This document shows, piece after piece, positions 14,858 to 20,244 of a stretch of DNA of 20,244 nt. Origin of the DNA: Niastella sp. (GTDB lineage Bacteria; Bacteroidota; Bacteroidia; Chitinophagales; Chitinophagaceae); assembly GCA_021154515.1 (NCBI GenBank), contig JAJKIL010000432.1, positions 1-20,244 of the forward strand, read 5' to 3'. The notes beneath the pieces were generated by a model that was not told the origin of the DNA, ran no database searches, and saw nothing but the letters and a program-made list of their open reading frames with translations. Within the stretch, counting starts at the first letter, position 1; every line of letters begins with the position of its first letter. The position numbers and the translations under genes were made by a program.

Positions 14858-15345
14858 TGTTTACGGTACTTAATGGTAGAAGATGCTACCCCAAAATCAT
14901 CTGGTAACTGGATGTTTGTGATCTCTGTAATGCCTACACGTATTAATGCCATATGATGGATCGTGTGCTCGAGATTATAAGCTATTTCGCGGAAATAATT
15001 GGTCTCAATGGCAATGGAACCGGTAACGTGTTCGTCGTAACTGGCTTCCAACGTGAGGGTTTTATTGGGTTTGTTCAACCCCCGGTGAATGTCAAGCAAC
15101 AGGCGACCGGCCAGCTCTTTATCGGTTTCTATGAATGTGTCGCGTTTACGTTTTTCATAATTAACGGTGCCTGATTCATATCCATTCTCCAAACATTGAA
15201 ACAACTCAATGATATGTCGCACATGCTGGCCAATCGTATTATTGAACAGGGTTGCACACGACTGGCTGTATTGCGGTGGCGACAATTGGCTGAGCGAGTC
15301 AGTCAGTTGTACAAAAATCGTGTTTACAGCTTGTTGTAATTGCAT
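14845..15345 (-). CDS. DinB-like four-helix-bundle protein
   Basis: 166 residues, almost all alpha-helical, of the DinB/YfiT-like metalloprotein fold. Candidate metal-binding histidines are His41/His44 in IGQHVRHIIELF and His127, His130 and His131 in YNLEHTIHHMALI, which is the usual H...HxxxH arrangement of the fold. Some family members are thiol-dependent S-transferases (mycothiol or bacillithiol); others have no known activity. It is the first of three overlapping genes (DinB, NRDE, ATP-grasp) and follows the YceI gene by 35 nt. The ATG at 15343-15345 is the first in frame. Complete, function not predictable in detail. Confidence 0.82.
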   Translation of the reverse strand: MQLQQAVNTIFVQLTDSLSQLSPPQYSQSCATLFNNTIGQHVRHIIELFQCLENGYESGTVNYEKRKRDTFIETDKELAGRLLLDIHRGLNKPNKTLTLEASYDEHVTGSIAIETNYFREIAYNLEHTIHHMALIRVGITEITNIQLPDDFGVASSTIKYRKQCAQ

Positions 15346-15380
15346 TGGTCGGTTTTGTTCCTAAATATAAAATTTTTCCG

Positions 15381-15920
15381 TTATACTTTTCTGGCAACCA
15401 CCTTTAAGAATACCGTTAGATTATCGCTCACCGTACTACCTCCGCCAACCTTGAAATCCCGGCGATTTATTTTGAATTCACCGTTAAATAAATAACCATC
15501 CTTAACAGGCTCTGCCGTAAAAGGAAACGAAATATCTTTTGTGGTTCCCTTTATGGTTAGCTTACCGGAAACAAATAATGTTCCGTTCTTTTTTGAGCCG
15601 GTTACTTTTACAGATACGAACCTGATCTGTGGGTAATTCCTGACATCAAAATAATCATCGCTGCGCAGATGATTATCGCGCATCTCAACGCCGGTATTTA
15701 TCGTATTCGCATCAATATGTACATCAAAATTGCAGCCATCCGGGTTGTCGGGGTTGAAGTTGATAGTGCCCGCCAGCCCGCTAAAAGAGCCGCCTGTATT
15801 GAATCCGAGATTCTTTATTTTGAAGGTTATTTCAGATGCACTGTCAACCGGGGTCAAAGACTGAGAAAAAAGCGGGAACGTAAGGAACAGGCCAAGAATA
15901 AATACCATTGTTTTCTTCAT
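15381..15920 (-). CDS. YceI-family periplasmic protein
   Basis: 179 residues from the ATG at 15918-15920, chosen because MKKTMVFILGLFLTFPLFSQS is a normal signal peptide; the frame extends 15 codons upstream to 15965 but that addition would spoil it. The mature part, from about DSASEITFKIKNLGFNTGGSF through HLRSDDYFDVRNYPQI to INRRDFKVGG, is the eight-stranded lipocalin-like barrel of the YceI family, which binds isoprenoid or other long apolar molecules such as polyprenyl chains. It is in a same-strand cluster with DoxX and YHS genes, all linked to membrane redox or quinone-type chemistry in other genomes. The 166-nt gap to DoxX holds an inverted GTTAAA/TTTAAC pair (15968-15982), which may belong to a separate promoter. 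Confidence 0.9.
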   Translation of the reverse strand: MKKTMVFILGLFLTFPLFSQSLTPVDSASEITFKIKNLGFNTGGSFSGLAGTINFNPDNPDGCNFDVHIDANTINTGVEMRDNHLRSDDYFDVRNYPQIRFVSVKVTGSKKNGTLFVSGKLTIKGTTKDISFPFTAEPVKDGYLFNGEFKINRRDFKVGGGSTVSDNLTVFLKVVARKV

Positions 15921-16086
15921 ATATAAAACCTTTCCATGTAAAGTAATCCTGGTTGTGCAAAGCATATGTTAAATTTTTTAACAAAAAGCGGGGAAAACAT
16001 TTCTCAACAGCAAATGGGTAATTAGTACAATTTGCAAAGAAGATGTAATTCCATTGTCTACACAAACCTATTCCCTGTTCTCTGAA

Positions 16087-16479
16087 TTATTTGCTTATTG
16101 CCCTCTTGCCAATCGACAATTGTGCCCGGTATTTTATAAGCAGCAGCAGGCAACAAACAAAAGTGATTAGTGCATAAGTGAAAAGTACTGCATCTCCATC
16201 GAAAACAATGCCCAGTTTGGTAAGATGGAAGAACAGCGCGCCGCTCATCAGTCCCAATCCCAGGGCTGCGCCCCACCCGGTTGTACGGGGGTACAGGATC
16301 AAAACTGAGGCAATCAGCTCCAGTACTCCTGTTCCTATTCTGCCCCAGGGTTCCATGCCCAGCTGGGTGAACAGGGCCACTGACTGCGGGTGGCCGGTGA
16401 ATTTAAAATACAGCGTTTGCAGCATAATTACGGCGGCCAGTAACCGTAGGATCCATATGGCTATAGCGGTAAATTTCAT
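16087..16479 (-). CDS. DoxX-like membrane protein
   Basis: 130 residues with four hydrophobic helices (about 5-22, 44-62, 67-84, 94-114). The LRLLAAVIMLQTLYFKFTGHPQSVALFTQLG segment early in the chain and GTGVLELIASVLIL are typical of the DoxX/DoxD-like group. Such proteins are small inner-membrane subunits associated with thiosulfate:quinone or other redox enzymes. It lies 50 nt below the YHS gene and above the YceI gene, all on one strand, and so probably acts with them. Size and motifs are normal. Confidence 0.82.
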   Translation of the reverse strand: MKFTAIAIWILRLLAAVIMLQTLYFKFTGHPQSVALFTQLGMEPWGRIGTGVLELIASVLILYPRTTGWGAALGLGLMSGALFFHLTKLGIVFDGDAVLFTYALITFVCCLLLLIKYRAQLSIGKRAISK

Positions 16480-16529
16480 TTGTTGGTTTTATAATTTCCT
16501 CTTTGAAGCTATCTAATGAAATTCAATAA

Positions 16530-16997
16530 CTATTTCTTTATGATCTGTTCCCAATTAATGTCGGCTTTATTTTTCAAACCTGCTTCTTCTTTATTCCATT
16601 TGGGAAGGGTGTTGTTAAAGTATTTGTTATAGAACAGGTACAATTTGCCATTGGTGACCTTGAAGGTTTTGGGATCTATTTCAACCTTTTTGCCCGTACT
16701 GCCCATGGCATAGGCGCACCAGCCACCATACTGCGGTTCATATTGGGCCGGGTTCTTTTTAAATTCCTCTTTATTGGCGGCAGACGAAAAATAATAGGTT
16801 GCTCCCTGATAATAGGTGGCGTATTCCTTACTGCCTTCCACGGCGTTGTTTTGTTTGAAATAAGCTACAGGATCGTAGCCCTGAATGGCCAGTTTATTTT
16901 CCAGATTAAAATGCTTTGTTCGTAGCGGTGCTTCCTGGGCATAACTGATGCTAACCTGCATCAATAACAGCATAATAGCGATAAGACGGGGCTTCAT
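16530..16997 (-). CDS. Exported YHS-domain protein
   Basis: 155 residues. Residues 1-21 (MKPRLIAIMLLLMQVSISYAQ) are a signal peptide. The domain that follows holds LAIQGYDPVAYF (about 36-47), ATYYQGATYYFSSAANKEEFKKNPAQYEPQYGGWCAYAM (about 60-98) and a terminal KLYLFYNKYFNNTLPKWN. This is the exported YHS-like form, in which the GYDPVAYF and YGGWCAYAM blocks define the fold. YHS domains bind metals such as copper or heavy metals. It heads the YHS-DoxX-YceI group and has its own promoter signal and an inverted repeat (17011-17041) between it and the Crp-type gene 71 nt upstream. Exact ligand unknown. Confidence 0.85.
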   Translation of the reverse strand: MKPRLIAIMLLLMQVSISYAQEAPLRTKHFNLENKLAIQGYDPVAYFKQNNAVEGSKEYATYYQGATYYFSSAANKEEFKKNPAQYEPQYGGWCAYAMGSTGKKVEIDPKTFKVTNGKLYLFYNKYFNNTLPKWNKEEAGLKNKADINWEQIIKK

Positions 16998-17010
16998 GAT
17001 TTAATTTATT

Positions 17011-17041
17011 GAAGTAAGTAAATAATTACTTCTCAAAGCTA
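17011..17041 (-). promoter_or_regulatory. Promoter and inverted-repeat operator of the YHS-DoxX-YceI group
   Basis: TAGCTTTG (minus strand, 17034-17041) is an exact TAnnTTTG box. Just downstream is an inverted repeat with arms GAAGTAA and TTACTTC (7 bp each) 8 nt apart (17011-17032), covering the predicted start of transcription 14 nt above the YHS ATG. A -33 element is not clear. The position suits a repressor site; the adjacent Crp-type regulator is a candidate binder, but the sequence is not a standard CRP or FNR box. Confidence 0.55.
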
Positions 17042-17068
17042 AACCTATGGATACGACGGGTTTGTCGG

Positions 17069-17767
17069 CTAAGCGACAGTTGCGGGGTTTTGTATTTTTT
17101 TAACATCCGGGAAACAGATCTCCTGGCGGTTGTAGGTGATAAGGCCATTGGTTGCCAGTTCATTAAAAAAGGTGGTAACGGTTTGGCGGCTCGATCCTAT
17201 CAGATTGGCAATGTCTTCGTGAGTAAGATAGTTGGGAATGCAGGCGGTATTGGCGGTTGGATCTGCATGTTTTTGTGCCAGCTGCCAAAGAAAATCGAGG
17301 AGACGGCTTTTTACATCTTTGTTCAGCAGGTTCATCAGCCTGTTCTCGACCTGCCTGAATTTGGAACCCACCTGTTTGCTATATTTAAGCGCAAGGGACG
17401 GCTTTTTTTGCAGCAGCTTTTGAAAATCATCGATGGAGAAAGCACACAGGCTTACGCCGGTCTTATACGCCTGGGCAAATTCGCCGTTCAGGCTGCCTTT
17501 CTCCAGCGTTATTTGCCCAAACAGCTCCCCCTTTTGAATGATCTCTTTGATCACTTCCTTGCCGCTGTCATCGATAAAGCCGATGCGTATATAGCCTTCC
17601 TTTACAAAATACAGTTTGTTGTGATGAAATGCCTCAAAGTAAATGTAATCACCCTTGGGAGCCTCAATAAAGTTAGGTACTATATTGAGCTCCTCATACT
17701 CTTCATCGGTTAAATGCGCCCATAGATCGTAGTTGCGTATTAAAAGCCATTTATCGTCTACTGACAT
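17069..17767 (-). CDS. Crp/Fnr-family transcriptional regulator
   Basis: 232 residues: a cyclic-nucleotide-binding-type beta-roll (about 20-125), with FVKEGYIRIGFIDDSGKEVIKEIIQKGELFG in it, a dimer helix (about 128-150) and a C-terminal helix-turn-helix (about 182-212) with LTHEDIANLIGSSRQTVTTFFNELATNGLI. The Arg-Glu-Ser-Arg-type cAMP contacts of E. coli CRP are not evident, and the Fnr cysteines are absent, so the ligand is unknown. A TAnnTTTG box (TAATTTTG, 17772-17779) lies only 4 nt before the ATG, implying a leaderless or nearly leaderless message if it is used. It neighbours the desaturase (upstream) and the YHS group (downstream) on the same strand and may control either. Confidence 0.9.
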   Translation of the reverse strand: MSVDDKWLLIRNYDLWAHLTDEEYEELNIVPNFIEAPKGDYIYFEAFHHNKLYFVKEGYIRIGFIDDSGKEVIKEIIQKGELFGQITLEKGSLNGEFAQAYKTGVSLCAFSIDDFQKLLQKKPSLALKYSKQVGSKFRQVENRLMNLLNKDVKSRLLDFLWQLAQKHADPTANTACIPNYLTHEDIANLIGSSRQTVTTFFNELATNGLITYNRQEICFPDVKKIQNPATVA

Positions 17768-17812
17768 AACTCAAAATTAAGCAATTTAGATGGTTACCAG
17801 CAGAAAGGAAGG

Positions 17813-17896
17813 GCTGAAAGGTGAAAGCCTACAGCTAAATGCAAAAAGCTGAAAGGCTTGTATTCCTTTCAGCTTTCGACGTTGGGCTTTTAGCCC
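17813..17896. repeat. Heptad-phased intergenic array, 12 units, inverted halves
   Basis: 84 nt read as twelve 7-nt units. On the left: GCTGAAA (17813), GGTGAAA, GCCTACA, GCTAAAT, GCAAAAA, GCTGAAA (17848). On the right the complement dominates (TCAGCTT at 17869, TGGGCTT at 17883), so reading the minus strand gives GCTGAAA-like units again. The centre forms a perfect hairpin (17845-17876). It lies between the desaturase stop and the Crp-type start. Confidence 0.75.
17845..17876 (-). terminator. Perfect 12-bp hairpin, probable terminator of the desaturase gene
   Basis: AAAGCTGAAAGG (17845-17856) pairs fully with CCTTTCAGCTTT (17865-17876) across an 8-nt loop. On the minus strand it sits about 35 nt after the desaturase stop and is followed by TTGCATTT, a weak U-tract. 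It is the centre of the heptad array at 17813-17896, so it may be a by-product of the inverted units. Confidence 0.6.
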
Positions 17897-17911
17897 GTAT
17901 TAAAAGATAAA

Positions 17912-18994
17912 TTATGCTGGTTTTTTACCCAATTCTTTGATTATGCGATAATGCGAAGCAATGGCCTGCTGCATGGTAGGAAACTCATTGTAAGCAATAT
18001 TGAATTGCGCACAGGTTTGTTTTACGATGCGGTTAATGGCCGGGTAATGTATGTGACTGATACGGGGGAACAGGTGGTGTTCTACCTGGTAGTTCAATCC
18101 GCCCACGTACCAGGAAATAAATTTATTACGGGGAGCAAAGTTAGCGGTGGTCCTTACCTGGTGAATGGCCCACTCGTTCTCAATTTTCATGGGTTCCACC
18201 TCGTCGGCATGTACGAAATCGGTATGTTCTACCACGTGCGCCAGCTGAAATACTACTGCCAGGGTTAAACCCAGGGTCAGGTTCAGCGCTATAAAGCCGA
18301 ACAGCCAGGGCATCCAGCCTAATTGCGAGATAGGAATAACCACAAAAAAGGCGGCATACAACAGTTTGCTTACCCAGAAGATCACATGCTCCCTGGTATC
18401 CATTTTGGTCATGGGGGTCGTATGTACTTTCTGGTTGAAATATTTGGTAAAGTCCATCACAAAGAACCAGGCCAGTGAAGTAAAAGCATAGAGAACAAAC
18501 CCATAAAGATGCTGAAACCGGTGCGGTGGCAACCATTTTTGGGTTTCACACTGACGCATCAGGGGGCTCAGGGCGATATCATCATCAACCCCGTCGATGT
18601 TGGTGTAAGTATGGTGAACGATATTGTGTTTGAATTTCCAGATGTAGGTGTTTCCGCCCAGCAGGTTCGAGCTGAGGGCCATGGTTTCGTTCACCCAGCC
18701 TTTGCTTGAATAACTGCCGTGACAGGCATCGTGCATTACGTTAAATCCAATGCTGGCCAGCACAAAACCCAGTATACAGCAAAGCAAAATGGCCAGAACG
18801 ACTGACATCGATGAAGAGAAAAACAGCAGGATTGCATAGATGAGGATCGCCGAAGGCGCCAAAACGGCTGTTTTAGAATACAAACCCCAATTACCCGTTT
18901 TCTTGATATTATGCGTGGCAAAATATTGATCAACGGATGACTTTAAAGTATTGAAAAAACTCTTGTCTTTATTGTTAAAGGTTACTTTAGGCAT
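17912..18994 (-). CDS. Membrane fatty acid desaturase (acyl-lipid/acyl-CoA type)
   Basis: A 360-residue integral-membrane di-iron desaturase. The three histidine boxes are HDACH (His88/His92), HNIVHH (123-128) and QVEHH (303-307). The Gln in the third box is the feature of front-end (delta-5/6-type) and linoleoyl-CoA-like desaturases; there is no fused cytochrome b5. Membrane segments lie at about 46-62, 66-84, 164-181, 210-226 and 229-250. It introduces a cis double bond in fatty acyl chains and so adjusts membrane fluidity. It has its own promoter (-7 box 19104-19111) and a leader of about 100 nt, with an FNR-like site further up, so response to oxygen or temperature is plausible. The next gene on the strand is the Crp-type regulator. 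All metal-binding histidines are present. Confidence 0.93.
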   Translation of the reverse strand: MPKVTFNNKDKSFFNTLKSSVDQYFATHNIKKTGNWGLYSKTAVLAPSAILIYAILLFFSSSMSVVLAILLCCILGFVLASIGFNVMHDACHGSYSSKGWVNETMALSSNLLGGNTYIWKFKHNIVHHTYTNIDGVDDDIALSPLMRQCETQKWLPPHRFQHLYGFVLYAFTSLAWFFVMDFTKYFNQKVHTTPMTKMDTREHVIFWVSKLLYAAFFVVIPISQLGWMPWLFGFIALNLTLGLTLAVVFQLAHVVEHTDFVHADEVEPMKIENEWAIHQVRTTANFAPRNKFISWYVGGLNYQVEHHLFPRISHIHYPAINRIVKQTCAQFNIAYNEFPTMQQAIASHYRIIKELGKKPA

Positions 18995-19103
18995 AATTAT
19001 GCGAAAATTGTTTTAGTATCAACTTTGACTCTAATAAAATGCTACTACTCAGGAGCGCTTTATTGCCGGTGGGGTAGATACGTCTGATTTCTTTTTAGCG
19101 TCG

Positions 19104-19111
19104 CAAAGGTA
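19104..19111 (-). promoter_or_regulatory. -7 box of the desaturase promoter
   Basis: TACCTTTG on the minus strand matches TAnnTTTG exactly and is followed by CGACG, a common Bacteroidota start context. A -33 element is weak (TTC 17 nt upstream). The start of transcription would be near 19098, giving a leader of about 100 nt before the ATG at 18994. Confidence 0.65.
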
Positions 19112-19157
19112 AAGAAAGAAATGTTAATGAACCCCCATTTAATACAATGATCTCAAA

Positions 19158-19171
19158 TTGATAATTGTCAT
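19158..19171. promoter_or_regulatory. FNR/CRP-like half-matched site upstream of the desaturase
   Basis: TTGATAATTGTCAT fits TTGAYNNNNRTCAA at nine of ten defined positions. Its centre is about 66 nt above the predicted desaturase start, close to the -61 to -71 spacing used by CRP-type activators. A Crp-family gene is next door. The DNA here is AT-rich, so a chance match is possible. Confidence 0.35.
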
Positions 19172-19254
19172 CTCACAACCTGAGAAATGTCATACAAACG
19201 TAAGTGAGCGACGGGCTAAAAAACAGGAATAACTGACAGGTAAAGCTGCACTTT

Positions 19255-19440
19255 TTGTGCCGGAGTAATCGTTTGGCGGACGTAAAAAAATCATGTGAAA
19301 TCGGTTTTAAACAGCATAGAATTAAAGTCTTTCCTGTTGAGCAAACTCTATGCCATGACGGATATTGGATATTAACACAAATTGAACCCCTATTAAACGA
19401 AATTTTCGTTAAAGAATTGTTCTCCCTGAATGAGTTATAA
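19255..19440 (+). other. Doubtful small open frame in the AT-rich gap 18995-19434
   Basis: The 440-nt gap between the desaturase and DUF3037 genes holds the desaturase promoter and one plausible plus-strand frame: 61 codons from a TTG at 19255, ending with a TAA (19438-19440) that overlaps the stop codon region of the convergent DUF3037 gene. The C-terminal half (ILTQIEPLLNEIFVKELF) looks protein-like, but there is no ATG, no promoter box and no recognised family. A decayed gene end is as likely as a small protein. Nothing else was recognised in the gap. Confidence 0.2.
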
Positions 19441-19818
19441 AACCAGCTGCTGGTGCAGGCGTACAAGCGCTTCCTGCGGGTTTTGGCAAAAACCCGGATG
19501 CACGCGCGATGTTTGTAAAATGGTGCTGCGCTGTGCTGTTAACCAGCGGAACCGCGAAGGCATATCCAGCTGGGCAATGGGCCCGCCGTCTTTGGCGCCC
19601 TGGCAAATTTTTTCAAATGCCTGCAGGTAAGACAATATTTCAGGAATATCTGCTTTTTCGTCCAGTGCTTTTACTTTGGTTTCATTCACGGTATGCATGG
19701 CCTGCAAAAACTTTTGCTCTTTGCTGAACAAAATAATGCCCACATTGCAGAATTCTTCCCGCTCTACCCTGGGCACCATACGAATAACTGCGTACTCAAA
19801 TAAGTATTTTTCCTGCAT
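19435..19818 (-). CDS. DUF3037 family protein
   Basis: 127 residues from the ATG at 19816-19818; a TTG 12 codons further up (19854) is less likely. FEYAVIRMVPRVEREEFCNVGIILFS (about 7-32) is the defining N-terminal block of the DUF3037 family, followed by a helical middle with LSYLQAFEKICQGAKDGGPIAQL and a FRWLTAQRSTILQTSRVHPGFC block typical of the family's end. Function unknown. It overlaps the end of the HipA-like kinase gene by 23 nt on the same strand, so the two are made together; this pairing recurs in many bacteria. Complete. Confidence 0.82.
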   Translation of the reverse strand: MQEKYLFEYAVIRMVPRVEREEFCNVGIILFSKEQKFLQAMHTVNETKVKALDEKADIPEILSYLQAFEKICQGAKDGGPIAQLDMPSRFRWLTAQRSTILQTSRVHPGFCQNPQEALVRLHQQLVL

Positions 19819-20244
19819 GTTGGGCTTCTTTAACAAAAATGTGTGACGAGGCAATTCGGGTTATTAAAAAATCGGCGTACACCTGGCGGCGTTCTGCAAC
19901 GGATGCTTCCTGGAGGTCGGTTGCCAGCCATTCATCAGGCACCAGGTCAACAATAGTGCGAATGCGTTCGGGCGTAAGTATCGCCCTGAATTCGGCATCC
20001 ACTTCGGTGAGTTGCGAAGCCTGTGGCAACAAAACATGGTCTTTTACCTGCACAAAAGGCTTTTGCGCCTGTTCTTTCCAGTTTTGCCAGCTATGGTGGA
20101 AATATAAAGTAGCGCCATGGTCAATAAGCCAAAGTTCTTTATGCCAGATGAGCATATTGGTATTGCGGGGCGTACGGTCAACATTCATGAGCAAACAATC
20201 AAGCCATACGATCCGGGAAGCCAGCAGGGCGTCGATCTTTACAA
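19796..20244 (-). CDS. HipA-like kinase domain protein, N-terminus cut by window edge
   Basis: 149 codons are visible and the frame is open to the right edge. The first readable part, VKIDALLASRIVWLDCLL, runs into MNVDRTPRNTNMLI and then LWLIDHGATLYFHHSW. The N-x-D-R-x-x-x-N and I-D-H-G elements correspond to the catalytic loop and metal-binding (DFG-like) segment of the HipA-like kinase fold. The remainder is helical (about 60-149) and ends EAQHAGKILI. HipA itself is a Ser/Thr kinase toxin acting on GltX; this branch is shorter and its target is unknown. A TTG at 20192-20194 could be taken as a start, but it falls inside the kinase motif, so the true start is beyond 20244. It overlaps the DUF3037 gene by 23 nt. 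Confidence 0.8.
   Translation of the reverse strand, partial: VKIDALLASRIVWLDCLLMNVDRTPRNTNMLIWHKELWLIDHGATLYFHHSWQNWKEQAQKPFVQVKDHVLLPQASQLTEVDAEFRAILTPERIRTIVDLVPDEWLATDLQEASVAERRQVYADFLITRIASSHIFVKEAQHAGKILI

Noticed and set aside
15921..15965. 15-codon N-terminal extension of the YceI protein
   Set aside because: It would put a polar stretch in front of a clean signal peptide that starts at the ATG 15918-15920.
15968..15982. GTTAAA/TTTAAC inverted pair above the YceI gene as a regulator site
   Set aside because: Short AT-only arms; noted in the YceI entry, but not strong enough to list alone.
17090..17713. 207-codon plus-strand open frame opposite the Crp-type gene
   Set aside because: It is antisense to a gene with clear domain motifs; its translation has no recognisable family and reflects codon bias on the other strand.
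19171..19185. Inverted pair TCTCA/TGAGA as a terminator or riboswitch
   Set aside because: Only five base pairs, no U-tract and no gene ending there; likely chance in AT-rich DNA.
19173..19466. 97-codon minus-strand frame overlapping the DUF3037 gene end
   Set aside because: It covers the AT-rich gap, has Cys/Phe/Ser-rich translation without family features, and runs into the 3' end of a real gene.

Overview
The window looks like chromosomal DNA of a Bacteroidota bacterium, most likely of the Chitinophagaceae type. Promoter-like TAnnTTTG boxes (with TTTTG about 18-19 nt upstream at two of them) replace sigma70-type sites. Shine-Dalgarno sequences are absent or weak. The gene families (YHS, DoxX, YceI, an Skp/OmpH homologue, a NupG-like MFS carrier beside a Gfo/Idh/MocA oxidoreductase) are typical of that phylum. 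The assignment is inference from gene content and promoter style, not from a marker gene.

Layout. 1-3544 (minus): a histidine-degradation operon, marR-hutH-hutU, with hutU running off the left edge. A perfect 20-bp palindrome overlaps its promoter. 3900-6491 (plus): an MFS transporter and a Gfo/Idh/MocA oxidoreductase. 6597-7163 (plus): an Skp-like periplasmic chaperone, ending at a strong bidirectional terminator. 7249-9585 (minus): a phosphoribosyltransferase and a phosphohexomutase. 9745-11061 (plus): a membrane Fe-S oxidoreductase, convergent with a lipoprotein of unknown function (11137-11988). 12193-12858 (minus): a LysE-type exporter. 13065-17767 (minus): a same-strand run of a Crp-type regulator, YHS protein, DoxX, YceI, DinB, NRDE/TANGO2 and a membrane-anchored ATP-grasp enzyme. 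The last three overlap and are probably translationally coupled. 17912-18994 (minus): a three-histidine-box fatty acid desaturase with a clear promoter. 19435-20244 (minus): a DUF3037 protein overlapping the end of a HipA-like kinase gene that runs off the right edge.

Most genes are ordinary housekeeping or peripheral metabolism. The unusual feature is between the genes. At least four intergenic regions are built of degenerate units with a strict 7-nt phase (3605-3716, 5138-5242, 9616-9692, 17813-17896; a weaker fifth at 12888-12985). Three others have a strict 8-nt phase with consensus CTNGTYAA (9691-9738, 12173-12212, 12989-13044). The 7-nt units differ in sequence from array to array, but the period is kept, and in several arrays the two halves are inverted around a centre. 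One octad array forms the last codons and stop of the LysE gene. A heptad array supplies the -33 element of the phosphoribosyltransferase promoter. I regard this phased intergenic DNA as the best candidate for something not yet properly described.

No rRNA, tRNA, insertion sequence, CRISPR array or prophage gene could be supported in this window.
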